DNA from: Bernardetia sp. MNP-M8
Lineage (GTDB): Bacteria > Bacteroidota > Bacteroidia > Cytophagales > Bernardetiaceae
Direction of reading: 5' to 3'
Assembly (NCBI RefSeq): GCF_037126285.1
Contig: NZ_CP147012.1
Coordinates: forward strand, 372,001-436,000
DNA: 64,000 nucleotides
Under the pieces are notes generated by a model that saw only the letters and a program-made list of their open reading frames with translations, was not told where the DNA came from and did no database searches. Of this stretch, positions 5,861-15,622 are shown one piece after another (the stretch's first letter is position 1; every line of letters begins with the position of its first letter). The position numbers and the translations under genes were made by a program.

Positions 5861-6775
5861 TTACTTTCTACTTACCAAAAAAACCCCAAAAAATATACAC
5901 GCTGCCCAAATGAGCTTTGTAGTGGTAAGAGAATCTTTATCTAAAGCTATCGCTATAAAAGTAGCCAAAACAGGCTGTAAGTAAATATAAATTCCGACTA
6001 CACTAGAGGAAACACTTCGCAATGCCCACGCATTTAATAGATAAGCCAAAAAAGTAGTAAAAAGTACAATATAGCCTAAACCTACATAAATCATTGGTAG
6101 CATTTCTGTAAAATTAGTTGTTCCCAAATCGGAAAAACCAAAAGGCAAAACAAAGGGCAAAGCAAGTGTAAACATCCATTTACTAATTGAGAGTGCAGAA
6201 TATTTCTTCAAAAGTGGCTTTGCAATCACTAAATAAACGGCATAAGAAGTGGCGTTGAGAAGAATAAATAAATCACCCAAATTAAAGTCAAAAGCAAGTG
6301 CAAAAGGAAGTGTAGAATCAGAAACTGTTTTACTACTAATCAGCATAGCAGCTCCTAAAAGTCCCAAAGCAACTCCCAAACCTTTCAGAAAAGTAAATTT
6401 TTCACCTCCACTTATTGCCGAGACTACCAAAACCAGCAAAGGTGTAGTGGTCATAATTAAGGCTGCATTAATAGGTGTAGTTCGTGCTAATCCTTCAAAA
6501 AATAAAAGTTGATTTACGACCACTCCAAAAATAGCACTCAAAAGTAAAATGATTTTTTCCTTTCTATTAGATAGAATAAGTTTTTTTCCTCCTACCAAAA
6601 TCCAAAATAAAAAAGCTGCTCCCAAAACACGCATTAAAATAGTCGCCGAAGGAGAAATATAAAGAGGCATTACTTCTTTTGCAATGGTATAATTTGCACC
6701 ATAAATCAGTGCAACACCAAAAAGAGCCAAATGAACAAGGATAGTTTTATCTATCTTGGGGAGTTGTATTTTCAT
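5861..6775 (-). CDS. EamA/DMT-family transporter
   Basis: A 304-residue inner-membrane protein with about ten hydrophobic segments arranged as two EamA repeats (roughly residues 12-148 and 165-302). The first repeat has the usual GANYTIAKEVM helix near the N-terminus and an Arg before the second helix. The second starts GDLFILLNATSYAVYLVIAK. Members of this drug/metabolite superfamily export amino acids, nucleotides or other small metabolites; the substrate here cannot be read from sequence. It is transcribed alone, with its own terminator at 5790-5830. Length is normal for the family. The 278 bp between it and rpoN hold no gene. Confidence 0.9.
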   Translation of the reverse strand: MKIQLPKIDKTILVHLALFGVALIYGANYTIAKEVMPLYISPSATILMRVLGAAFLFWILVGGKKLILSNRKEKIILLLSAIFGVVVNQLLFFEGLARTTPINAALIMTTTPLLVLVVSAISGGEKFTFLKGLGVALGLLGAAMLISSKTVSDSTLPFALAFDFNLGDLFILLNATSYAVYLVIAKPLLKKYSALSISKWMFTLALPFVLPFGFSDLGTTNFTEMLPMIYVGLGYIVLFTTFLAYLLNAWALRSVSSSVVGIYIYLQPVLATFIAIALDKDSLTTTKLIWAACIFFGVFLVSRK

Positions 6776-7053
6776 ACGACAAAAGTAGTAAATTGTAATC
6801 TAGCTTTTGAGAAAGTGATTATGAAATAACCTATTTTTTACTTTAAAAAATCAAAAAACACCATAAAATCCGTTCCAATTTTGAAAAAAAGCGAAAAATT
6901 TTTAAATTTATCTAAACGACTTTGTCTTTTTTTCGTTTATAGAATATATAAAGTAGAATTGAATTCAGAATTTTACATAAAAAGACTTTTAATTATTTGA
7001 ATACACTTTAAATAATGACTTAATACACTCACTTTTTCAACTTTTCTATCCCT

Positions 7054-8568
7054 ATGCAAAAATTAACAGTAAAACAATCACTTAGTCAGAAATTATCGCC
7101 TCAACAGATACAGTTTATAAAATTATTACAAATTCCGACAGCAGAATTAGACTCAAGAGTGGAGGAGGAGCTAGAAAGCAATCCTGCTTTAGAAGAAGGT
7201 AGAGAAAAAGAGAAAGAAAAAGAAGACGATAATAGTGATGATTATGATGAAATGGATTATTCAGAAACTTCTTTGGAGTCTCTTAAAGATTCGACGACAG
7301 ATATAAATATCAATGATTATTTAAGTCAGGATGATGTAGCAGGTTACAAAATGCAAGGTGACGGAAACTATCAAGAAGAAGATAGAGATATGCCTATTTC
7401 TTCTATGACTTCGCTTATTGATGAACTTACTCGCCAACTTGGATATTTGCGCCTAGATGAGCGTATGCACACTATCGGAATGCAACTCATTGGCAGTATT
7501 GATGATGATGGCTATATTCGAAGAGATGTAGATGCAATTGTTAATGATCTTGCTTTTATACAAAATATTCAAACAGACAGACCAGAAGTAGAAAAGCTAT
7601 TACGTAGAATTCAGCAATTTGACCCCGCAGGAATAGGAGCTAGAGATTTACAAGAATGTTTATTAATTCAGCTAAAAAGACAAGAAAGAGTAAAAAAAGA
7701 AGACGAACCACTAACAGACGAAAACAAAGGAGAGTTTAAGGTTTTAGAAGATGCTATTCATATTATTTCGATGTGTTTTGAAGAATTTAAGAAAAAACAT
7801 TTTAAGAAAATTCAGCGCAAACTCAATCTTTCAGAAGATGAATTAAGAGCTGCAATGAATGTTGTATTAAAATTAAACCCAAAACCAGGTGGTTCAGGTT
7901 CTGGAATGGTAAAAGTGCAATATGTAATTCCAGATTTTACGATAAAATATAATAATGGAGACCTAGAACTTTCACTCAACTCTAGAAATGCGCCACAGCT
8001 TCATGTTAGTAGAAATTATACTAATATGCTAGAAGGTTATGATAAAAGTGATAAGAAAGATAAAAAACTAAAACAAGAAGTTTCTTTTGTAAAGCAAAAA
8101 TTGGATGCTGCAAAATGGTTTATTGATGCTATCAAACAACGTCAGCATACATTATTAAAAACAATGAGTGCAATTATGGAATATCAAAGAGAATTCTTTT
8201 TGGAAGGAGAAGATTCAAAACTCCGTCCAATGATTTTGAAAGATATTGCAAATGAAATTGGGATGGATATTTCAACAGTTTCTAGGGTTGCAAATAGTAA
8301 AGCTGTTCAGACGGACTTTGGAGTTTTTCCATTAAAATATTTCTTTTCTGAAAGTATTCAGACCGATTCGGGTGAAGATGTAAGTAGCAAAGAAGTGAAA
8401 GCCATTTTGAAAGAACTCATTGAAGACGAGAGCAAACGCAAACCCTATTCAGATGACAAGCTAGAAAAATTATTGCGTGCTAGAGGGTATCAAATTGCAA
8501 GAAGAACAGTTGCCAAATACAGAGAACAACTTAATATTCCAGTTGCTAGACTTAGAAAAGAGGTTTAA
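7054..8568 (+). CDS. rpoN: RNA polymerase sigma-54 factor RpoN
   Basis: A 504-residue sigma-54. The N-terminal activator-interacting region begins with the QxLSxKLSPQQIQFIKLLQ pattern (residues 8-27). An acidic linker rich in Asp/Glu follows (residues 48-110). The core-binding domain occupies about 125-300. A helix-turn-helix lies near residues 405-425 (DIANEIGMDISTVSRVANSK). The RpoN box is near the C-terminus as ARRTVAKYREQLNIP, recognising the -24 element. All parts are complete, so it should be functional. It directs RNA polymerase to -24/-12 promoters and needs AAA+ activators, none of which are in this window. It is transcribed alone on the plus strand. Confidence 0.97.
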   Translation: MQKLTVKQSLSQKLSPQQIQFIKLLQIPTAELDSRVEEELESNPALEEGREKEKEKEDDNSDDYDEMDYSETSLESLKDSTTDININDYLSQDDVAGYKMQGDGNYQEEDRDMPISSMTSLIDELTRQLGYLRLDERMHTIGMQLIGSIDDDGYIRRDVDAIVNDLAFIQNIQTDRPEVEKLLRRIQQFDPAGIGARDLQECLLIQLKRQERVKKEDEPLTDENKGEFKVLEDAIHIISMCFEEFKKKHFKKIQRKLNLSEDELRAAMNVVLKLNPKPGGSGSGMVKVQYVIPDFTIKYNNGDLELSLNSRNAPQLHVSRNYTNMLEGYDKSDKKDKKLKQEVSFVKQKLDAAKWFIDAIKQRQHTLLKTMSAIMEYQREFFLEGEDSKLRPMILKDIANEIGMDISTVSRVANSKAVQTDFGVFPLKYFFSESIQTDSGEDVSSKEVKAILKELIEDESKRKPYSDDKLEKLLRARGYQIARRTVAKYREQLNIPVARLRKEV

Positions 8569-8588
8569 CATCTGATGGTTGTCTGTGA

Positions 8589-8628
8589 GGACACCGACAA
8601 CGGCTATAACTTGCTGTTGTTGGTGTCC
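8589..8628. repeat. Imperfect palindrome after rpoN
   Basis: GGACACC and GGTGTCC pair, continued inward by ACAAC/GTTGT. There is no T-run, so it is not a classical terminator. It resembles the palindromes rich in CGTTG/CAACG at 41797, 54043 and 61063. It lies between two converging genes. Confidence 0.5.
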
Positions 8629-8738
8629 CATCAACGACATAGTACAAAAATTGTCAGAGAACCATAAAAATTTTATCAGTAGTTTTTGGTAATTCAAAAT
8701 AACTCTGACAATAGTTTAATAAAAATTCTTATTTTCCC

Positions 8739-11700
8739 TTAACCTTCCAAAACAGCCTCTTTAAGCACTTTTTTTGCTTCACGAGCCTTAATAGAACGGT
8801 AATGTTGATGAAGCATATAATAAATCATACACTCGTGTTTTCTCTGACTTGCTCTAAAAAATCTATTCAAAAACATGTGGATATAACTGGCTATCAAATC
8901 CTCTAAAGGTAATTCTAGTTCTGAATTTTTACGTAATTCTTTAATTGCCAAAATTACATTTTTTATACTTTCACTCCTTTCCTCATAAATCTGAATATAT
9001 AGAGTAGAAGTATTTTTATCTAAAATATTTTCAATTGACTTTCTATTATCTCTATATTTTTTGGCAAGTAGTTTTATTTTTGAAGAACCTTCGATAGCAA
9101 ATTCTTTTAAAAATGCGACAGATAAAAATTCCATAATTGATTTTTTCTGACTAACTGTAAGTCCAAAATCATTTAACAGAAAATCAACACCTTGCATTCC
9201 TACTTTCCAACGCAAATTATCATCATTGATAGTATTCAAAATCTCAGAAATAGCTACACTATCTCTAAAGAATAGATATTCACTATTGATAATATTTTTA
9301 GTTCCGTACCTTTCTATTTCACGTTGATAGGTGTCAATCTGAACTTTCCAAACCAATTCATTTTTGATGTAAGCATCCAAATTTTGATACATCGTGCTTA
9401 TCAAACTTTCATAGAAATTGCCAGTGCCTTTAAATCGTACTCGTATATGATGTTCAGGGTCAGCATATCTGATAAAGAACCATTCTTTTATTTTTCCTTC
9501 TTGTACTAGTTTTTCTGATAGAGGATAAATAATAGTTGTCAGAATTTCCTCAGCTGTTTTTACTCCTGTATAGATTTTGAAATACAACCATTCTGAACCT
9601 ACACAAAAATCTCTTTGTACATCAGAACTTTCGTTAGTTTTACTTATAACTAGATTCGTACTTTCTGCTACTTTTTTATTTTCAATTTCATTCTCAAATG
9701 GAATAATAAATTCATTAGTATAACCATTTCCTTTTTCGTCTTTGATAAACAAATTATCTGAAGTATAGAGCATTTCCTCTACCGTGACTTCTGTTTTTTT
9801 TCTTAATTCTTGCCAAAAAACAGCTATATTTTCATCGTTTTCTGTAAAGAGTGGCAAAATATTATCTCCATCACCAAAAGTTAGGTATTGAGGAATTTGT
9901 TTATCTTTAAAATAATCTCGCAATTTTAAGACAGCTTCTTCAACAGAACTTTTCTTGCTCAAACCAACGTGTTTCAAATTGATTTTCCATTGAGCAGAAC
10001 AAAGTATGACCTTTCCAAATTCTACTCTAGGCAAATAGGATTCTGAGGCTAATTCTCCCCAATCAAAAGTCAAATCATTGGTTGTTCCCTGCGCCTGCAA
10101 ATCACACAAAAAACGATAAACAGGAACTTCTCCAAAACTATAATTATGAGCATTTGCCATTCTAGGCTCTATTTCTTTATTGTATTTTTTCGAACGAAGT
10201 TTTATTTTCTCTTCTGAAATAGAAACTAAAATATCATTTAAATAAATAGGAATTGCCTTTTCAGATGGTAAAACGCCAATCGGAATTTCATAGTTTCGCA
10301 GTTGAGGACGAGCAATAATATTTCCTGTACGAGATTCTGGCAAATGAATTATCTCGGCAAGAATTTTATCTTTTACTAATTCTTGTTCTCTTTTTGCCAT
10401 CTCTAAAACTTGCTTCTCTGTATTTTCATCAGCATAACAAAAACGTCCTAACAAATTTATGGCAGAAGAACCTGAAGTAGCTACATGTTTTATTTTGTAC
10501 TCTCCATTTTCTATTTCCTTCTGAGAAGAAGCGAGTATATTTACTAATGAGGAATAAGTCAGAGGTCTATTATTTCCTTTTTCATTGGCATCAATTCCCA
10601 ATATTTTTAAGTCACTATTTTGTATCTGAATAAAATTACTTTTGTTCTTGAGAGCTTCAATAAATTTTTTCCTTAATACAGCAGCCCATTTATTATTTTT
10701 ATTTTCTTGATTTACAATTGTCATTCTACGCAAAGGCATTCCTTCCAATAAAGGTGCAGCATCATTTTGAGATTGTGTTCTGACAGGATAACCCAAGCCA
10801 TTTTCTGGGTCAAGTACCTGCATCAAAGGAACTTCTCTTTCTTCATATCTTTGTAAAAAAGCATCTTTAAAACTTTCTAAAAGTTGTTGTTCTTTAAAAA
10901 TTTCTACTTTACTTAAAAGATTTGTAGCTTTTGCAATCTCTCTTTTGATAGAATAATTTAATTTGGATTCTTGAATAGCCAAAACAGTATCTACTTGAAA
11001 TAAGGTATTAATTTCAAATGGAATTTCTAATGCTTTTACTCTTTTTGAAAAGGCTACTAAATCTGTAGGTTCAAGTTTGTTTTCTTTATAATACCTATTC
11101 AAATCTATCAATAAGGCTTCTGATTGTCTCAAAAACTCTATTTCTTTTAGGTGTGGATGTAAAGAAAAAAGATGTGTAAGACTAGTTCTGATAATTTTTT
11201 CAAAAGAATCTCCTGTAACTTTCAAATCTAGCTCAGTAATCAAGATTTGTTCTCTTACTAATTCTTGGATAAACTCTGTAGATTCTTCTAAAGTAATATC
11301 AAACTTCAAAAGCATTTCAGCAATTTGATGTATTTGCTTTCCTTCTTCACAGAAATTGATTATTTTATCTAAAAACTCATCCCATTCTACTTTTGTAATG
11401 GCATATTTTCTATGAGTTGAATTTGTTTTATAATGCTCTATAAATCTAAAATCTTCGGCTTGTCGGTATAATGTCGTGTTTGGATATAATTTTAATAGTG
11501 CAACTAATTCAGGAATTTGATGTAGTTTTTCCACCCAATTTGACAACACAGACATATCCAAAGAAATATGATATTTCTTCACTCCTTGATGAACAAAATC
11601 TCCTGTTTTGTCACTCAATTCTCCTGCATGTATTCCTGAAAAAGCACCAAAAGGCGTACAACGAAAACGAGAACGCAAATCATATTTGGTTTTAGAAATT

Positions 11701-11855
11701 TGATACTTTTCTAACTTATCTTTTTTTATATTCCCTTTTTTATACTCTTGAATAGTAGAATGAAATTCTGGAGAAGACAAAAATATAGCATTCTCATCGG
11801 CTTCTTGTTTGCTAAATAAAGGGTTGAGAGGGGAACGTAAAAAATAATAATTCAT
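8739..11855 (-). CDS. Class I lanthipeptide dehydratase LanB
   Basis: A 1038-residue full-length LanB. The N-terminal glutamylation domain (about residues 1-700) starts with the family pattern of an early arginine-containing RCTPFGAFSG motif near residue 63. The C-terminal elimination domain (about 755-1020) begins WLYFKIYTGVKTAEEIL and has the conserved RYADPEHHIRVRF segment. In class I systems LanB uses glutamyl-tRNA to activate Ser/Thr of the precursor and eliminates glutamate to give dehydroalanine or dehydrobutyrine. The substrate here is the peptide at 15623-15799. It is the last gene of the operon, 94 bp after lanC. No dedicated transporter or protease gene follows, so export must use genes elsewhere. 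Confidence 0.95.
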   Translation of the reverse strand: MNYYFLRSPLNPLFSKQEADENAIFLSSPEFHSTIQEYKKGNIKKDKLEKYQISKTKYDLRSRFRCTPFGAFSGIHAGELSDKTGDFVHQGVKKYHISLDMSVLSNWVEKLHQIPELVALLKLYPNTTLYRQAEDFRFIEHYKTNSTHRKYAITKVEWDEFLDKIINFCEEGKQIHQIAEMLLKFDITLEESTEFIQELVREQILITELDLKVTGDSFEKIIRTSLTHLFSLHPHLKEIEFLRQSEALLIDLNRYYKENKLEPTDLVAFSKRVKALEIPFEINTLFQVDTVLAIQESKLNYSIKREIAKATNLLSKVEIFKEQQLLESFKDAFLQRYEEREVPLMQVLDPENGLGYPVRTQSQNDAAPLLEGMPLRRMTIVNQENKNNKWAAVLRKKFIEALKNKSNFIQIQNSDLKILGIDANEKGNNRPLTYSSLVNILASSQKEIENGEYKIKHVATSGSSAINLLGRFCYADENTEKQVLEMAKREQELVKDKILAEIIHLPESRTGNIIARPQLRNYEIPIGVLPSEKAIPIYLNDILVSISEEKIKLRSKKYNKEIEPRMANAHNYSFGEVPVYRFLCDLQAQGTTNDLTFDWGELASESYLPRVEFGKVILCSAQWKINLKHVGLSKKSSVEEAVLKLRDYFKDKQIPQYLTFGDGDNILPLFTENDENIAVFWQELRKKTEVTVEEMLYTSDNLFIKDEKGNGYTNEFIIPFENEIENKKVAESTNLVISKTNESSDVQRDFCVGSEWLYFKIYTGVKTAEEILTTIIYPLSEKLVQEGKIKEWFFIRYADPEHHIRVRFKGTGNFYESLISTMYQNLDAYIKNELVWKVQIDTYQREIERYGTKNIINSEYLFFRDSVAISEILNTINDDNLRWKVGMQGVDFLLNDFGLTVSQKKSIMEFLSVAFLKEFAIEGSSKIKLLAKKYRDNRKSIENILDKNTSTLYIQIYEERSESIKNVILAIKELRKNSELELPLEDLIASYIHMFLNRFFRASQRKHECMIYYMLHQHYRSIKAREAKKVLKEAVLEG

Positions 11856-11931
11856 TTTGACTATTTTATAAAACTAAGTTATTTTATTTAAGTATCAAGA
11901 ATTGTGTTTTGTAGAAATAAGTATTTCTTGA

Positions 11932-11955
11932 AACAGACTAGGAAGTGTGTTATAC
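11932..11955. repeat. Dispersed palindrome overlapping lanC stop
   Basis: AACAGACTAGGAAGTGTGTTATAC; one mismatch to the copy at 59556-59579. The stop codon of the lanC-like gene (11950-11952) lies inside it, so the repeat defines the end of that protein. Confidence 0.6.
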
Positions 11956-13101
11956 ATTTGGAAAATCAGTTAAGAAAAGACTATCCCAACCTTTTTGTAT
12001 TTTATTGTCAAGATGCACTAACAGAACACCAGAAAGTCCTTCTAAAAGAGAAAAATCACTTTGCCAAACTATTTCATTTTCTTGATTAGGAATAGGTAGT
12101 TTTGTATCAAATTTATCTTTTTCTAAAACTTTGGTAATTTCATTTTCAAGTCTTTCTATTTCAGTTTGTAATTCTTTTTTAGGAAATACTTCATTGATTC
12201 TCTTAAAAATTAGACAATTTCCAGCCAAGCCATGACACAAACCCAAATCAAAAGTAATATTGTCTACATCAGTATTATTGACTAGATAATTTCTTTGGTT
12301 ATCTTTCAAAGATATAGCATTATCTAATGTATCTGAAAGAACTGATTTTATTTTTTCATTTTCAGGAAATACTAATAAAGACCAAGTTAATGCAATAGAA
12401 ACAGACAAATCGCCATAACACCAAGCTAATCTACTATATTCTTGTTCTGTATTCATGGGAAAACAGTAATGATTATTTTCTAATTTATGTGCTAAAACAT
12501 GTTCAGTCAATAAAGCAATAGTAGTTTCAATGTCTTCTTTTTCTTTTATCTTTAGAGAATCTTTAAGATAAAGAAATCCCTTACAAAGTCCTGCAATAAT
12601 TCCACAAATTCCATGTGCTAAACCAAAATCATTTAATTTATCATTTTGATAAAGTTGTAAGGAAATAGTTTGAAGTAAAAATAAAGTTTGATATGTTTTT
12701 TGTTTTTGTTCAGAAGCAATAAAAAAATTGAGAACTGAAACAAGACCTTCAAATGTATCATAATTTAGCTCTTTACTCATTTGAAGTGCATTATCATAAA
12801 TATCATCAGCAAAATCAGCTACAAATTCTGTCTTGTGAGAATTGAAAACAGATGGGTTTACTTTATCTAAATAAGTGAGTAAAAGTCCAATTCCAGAGAG
12901 TCCATAAATATTTGAAGGAACAAAAGATGCGTTTTGTACTTCTACATAAAATTTTTCTAATAACTCCTCTGTTTTTGTTGAATCTATATTTGAGAGGAGA
13001 TATAAACTTCCTAGATTTCCTATAAGGCTTGTGTTTTGAAAAAAAATATCACTTTGAATATCAAAATAATTTAAAATATCATTATTATCCATATACTTCA
13101 T
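11950..13101 (-). CDS. Lanthionine synthetase C-like cyclase LanC
   Basis: A 383-residue LanC. The alpha/alpha-barrel signature motifs are present in order: GLSGIGLLL (67-75), GLAHGICGII (160-169), WCYGD (227-231), LCHGLAGNC (288-296) and LLEGLSGV (352-359). The zinc ligands are Cys228, Cys289 and His290; His163 matches the conserved active-site His. LanC adds Cys thiols to dehydrated residues, forming (methyl)lanthionine rings. The start at 13101 overlaps the end of the monooxygenase gene by 17 bases; a second Met three codons in (13092) would still overlap. It lies between the monooxygenase and lanB. The stop codon falls in a dispersed repeat (11932-11955). Confidence 0.93.
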   Translation of the reverse strand: MKYMDNNDILNYFDIQSDIFFQNTSLIGNLGSLYLLSNIDSTKTEELLEKFYVEVQNASFVPSNIYGLSGIGLLLTYLDKVNPSVFNSHKTEFVADFADDIYDNALQMSKELNYDTFEGLVSVLNFFIASEQKQKTYQTLFLLQTISLQLYQNDKLNDFGLAHGICGIIAGLCKGFLYLKDSLKIKEKEDIETTIALLTEHVLAHKLENNHYCFPMNTEQEYSRLAWCYGDLSVSIALTWSLLVFPENEKIKSVLSDTLDNAISLKDNQRNYLVNNTDVDNITFDLGLCHGLAGNCLIFKRINEVFPKKELQTEIERLENEITKVLEKDKFDTKLPIPNQENEIVWQSDFSLLEGLSGVLLVHLDNKIQKGWDSLFLTDFPNV

Positions 13102-13978
13102 TTTCTATTAATTTGCTTAAATGATGTAGATTTTCTTCTTTCAAAGAAGCATGTGATAAATCACAGAACACAAAATTTTCTACTCCAGAATCTTTAGTTA
13201 TTTTTTCAAATTCTTCGTGACACTTTTCGTAAGAACCTGTAATATTTGGTTTCCAAGTTGAGCCATTCCCTAAAAAATTATTCAATTTCAATTCTGCATT
13301 TTCATTCGTATCGCTACAAACTCCTGCACATGCAATAACTACATTAGGAATACGCTCATTTTTTTCATAAAAAACATCTCTAAATTTTTTGATAGCCTCT
13401 GCTAATTCTTGACTCCACTCATTTCCATGAAATAAAGATATACAATAATCAAGATTATGTTTGATGGCACTTTGCATTCCTCCAGTGCCACTACTTAATG
13501 TCCAAAGCACTGGATTTTGAGTTCCATAGGGAGGAACTGGGATTTGAGTATGCTGATTTCGTGCAAACAATATCAAATCTTCATATTTTTTTTCTAAATC
13601 AACATCTTTAATATCTATATCTAATAAATGCTTGGCATAAGTTTCTGTAACAGAACCTCTTGCTAATCCTAATTCTATTCTATCACTATAAAGAGCAGAA
13701 GCCAAACGAAAATTACTTGCGACTCTATACGAATTATTTACAGATATAATAACACCTGCCGAACCTACTTTTATTTTTTCTGTAAAGCCAGCAGCCATAG
13801 CGACCATTAAATCTGTATTTCTCCAAGCTGTATCAGGCGCATGATGCTCAGCTAACCAATACCTCTCAAAACCTAATTCTTCAGCAAGTTGAACAGCAGA
13901 AAAAGTATTATTCAATACATCAGCAGAACTTTCTGTTTCTAGTGAAATGAGTCCTAAATCAAGAATTCCTAGTTTCAT
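13085..13978 (-). CDS. Luciferase-like flavin monooxygenase
   Basis: A 297-residue protein of the bacterial luciferase-like superfamily. The open frame reaches 14125, but those extra residues overlap the upstream gene; the ATG at 13978 (MKLGILDLGL) gives the canonical first strand. Family marks include ERYWLAEHH, RIELGLARGS, and the long insert before a Trp/Leu strand (PVLWTLSSGTGG). The relatives most like this are the MsnO8-type oxidoreductases. It starts one base after the stop of the esterase-like gene and overlaps lanC, so it is translated as part of the lanthipeptide operon. Such flavoenzymes modify some RiPPs oxidatively; that it acts on this peptide is inference from the operon only. 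Confidence 0.85.
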   Translation of the reverse strand: MKLGILDLGLISLETESSADVLNNTFSAVQLAEELGFERYWLAEHHAPDTAWRNTDLMVAMAAGFTEKIKVGSAGVIISVNNSYRVASNFRLASALYSDRIELGLARGSVTETYAKHLLDIDIKDVDLEKKYEDLILFARNQHTQIPVPPYGTQNPVLWTLSSGTGGMQSAIKHNLDYCISLFHGNEWSQELAEAIKKFRDVFYEKNERIPNVVIACAGVCSDTNENAELKLNNFLGNGSTWKPNITGSYEKCHEEFEKITKDSGVENFVFCDLSHASLKEENLHHLSKLIENEVYG

Positions 13979-13979
13979 A

Positions 13980-15191
13980 TTATTTTGCTTTATATTTTGT
14001 ATAAGGTTGGCAATTATTGAGAAAAATAACAGCATCACATACTTCTTGTATCTCCATTTCTGTATCTTGATGTCCAAGTATCCTTGAATTAATTTTATCT
14101 TTCTGTTCTGTTTGAGGAATATCAAGCTGTGAAGAAAAATTCATTAAATAGGATTCTGTTTTTTCTTCTTTGCTTTTTTGTAATGCTACATATTCTAATG
14201 TATTTTCTTTGGGAGCATCAATCTTTGCATTTCCTATACCTACATATCTTTTTCCAGAAAAAGCAGAATAAGCTACAAAAAAGTATTTTTCTTGGTACTT
14301 TTCTTTAAGTCTTACACCAATATTTACGAAACTACTATCTTGATAAGATGAGTAATATATTTTTTTTGGTTCTTTCAAAAGGTGTCCAGAAGCTCCCCAT
14401 AAAATCATTTTTTGGTTTGGATATTCTTTTTTCAGAAATTCTATATTATTAAGCATATAATAATCTCTTCTATTCCAAAATCCCATACTGTTTTTATCTT
14501 CTCTATTATCACGTAGTTGAATAATATTATATAACTGTTGCAGTAAAAAACGTTCGTCTTGTGTTTTATTATTTTTTGCTTCTAAAGAAGCTACTATTTT
14601 TTTTGTTGGAGGAAGAAGTTCTGAAATAACTTTATTTCCATTAATAAATAATACTTTCAGATTAGCAATATTTGACTTTTCTAAATTAGTGTAATACTTT
14701 TCTTTTTCTTTTTTAGGTAATAGCTCTTCATTAACAAGATAGTTATCTAAAGCTGGAAGAAGATATTCCATTGTTGTTTTGCCTGAGTAATTACTATCAA
14801 AACCAGTAATGATAATAGAATCTCCTTTTGCATTTTGCTCTTCTACAAAATCAAATAATGCTACTAATTCTTGACATTCAAAATTCGCATACATACCATT
14901 AAATAAATCTTGTGGTTTTTTCGATTGTAAAAATCTTTTATAAGAATGATACATTTCAAATGTATTGGATTCAAAGGCAATGACTTTAAAGTCTTTTTTC
15001 TTAACTAATTCTTTTATCAAATCTATACGATGTGTATTGATAGTTCCCTCATAATGATTTGGATCACCTAATGCTACTATTTCAATTTCTTCACTAAGAT
15101 TATCTGCAATTTTTTCATTTATTTGAGCTTGGCTCATTTGGTTATATAATAATAAATTCAATACTAACAATACCAGTATTTTATACCACAT
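13980..15191 (-). CDS. Erythromycin-esterase-like protein, secreted
   Basis: A 403-residue protein. The first 22 residues form a signal peptide (hydrophobic run, then SQAQ). The mature part carries the Ere/ChaN-type pattern: ALGDPNHYEGT near 42-52 with a conserved His, IAFESN near 72, and WGASGHLLK near 268. The family holds erythromycin esterases but most members have other, unknown hydrolytic roles. The gene is the third in the lanthipeptide operon and abuts the monooxygenase gene with a one-base gap. Homologous genes are found in several Bacteroidota RiPP loci; a part in precursor maturation, self-protection or lactone chemistry is possible but not shown. Confidence 0.7.
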   Translation of the reverse strand: MWYKILVLLVLNLLLYNQMSQAQINEKIADNLSEEIEIVALGDPNHYEGTINTHRIDLIKELVKKKDFKVIAFESNTFEMYHSYKRFLQSKKPQDLFNGMYANFECQELVALFDFVEEQNAKGDSIIITGFDSNYSGKTTMEYLLPALDNYLVNEELLPKKEKEKYYTNLEKSNIANLKVLFINGNKVISELLPPTKKIVASLEAKNNKTQDERFLLQQLYNIIQLRDNREDKNSMGFWNRRDYYMLNNIEFLKKEYPNQKMILWGASGHLLKEPKKIYYSSYQDSSFVNIGVRLKEKYQEKYFFVAYSAFSGKRYVGIGNAKIDAPKENTLEYVALQKSKEEKTESYLMNFSSQLDIPQTEQKDKINSRILGHQDTEMEIQEVCDAVIFLNNCQPYTKYKAK

Positions 15192-15273
15192 AAAAATTAT
15201 TTTGATTCTATACTAAAAATTTAATTCAAAAAAGAAGATAAATTTCTTGTCTAGCTTCTTTTTTTTATTCCGA

Positions 15274-15460
15274 CTAAACAGGAGTGCAAAGAACAAATTT
15301 ACATGAATTTAAAGAAAGCACTCACCCTCATTTATAGAACCACAAACTAATTAAATTAAATAACTTCTTCTTAAAGCTAATTCTTCTCCACTATTTAACA
15401 GATACTTTACTTATTTTTCGCCTGTCAAAACAAGTTTTTTTTATTTAAAATAAAATAAAC
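15274..15460 (-). pseudogene. Decayed second lanthipeptide precursor
   Basis: Downstream of the intact precursor the minus strand holds a broken copy of it. The leader stretch around TTGTTTTGACAG and GAATTAGCTTT, and the core codons TGT AAA ... TGC ... CCT before a stop (15274-15276), all align with the intact gene. The leader is interrupted by stops and the core by a frame shift. The inferred core end, CKFVLCTPV, parallels CKAIVCIPL of the intact peptide. It is evidence of a precursor duplication followed by loss. Boundaries are approximate. Confidence 0.6.
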
Positions 15461-15622
15461 AGTAAGGCAACCACACCAAAATTAACAAAGGCTCTTTAAT
15501 GAAAATAGAAATTATTTTTTAAAGTTAAAAACTTCATTTAAAGCTCAATAACAAGGGGGAGAAAATTTTGGTACAGTTGTCTTAAATTTAGAGAAGCCAA
15601 ATGAGAATCAGCTTCTATCAGA

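Noticed and set aside
13979-14125. Longer start of the luciferase-like monooxygenase
   Set aside because: The extra 49 residues overlap the esterase-like gene and do not fit the first strand of the family.
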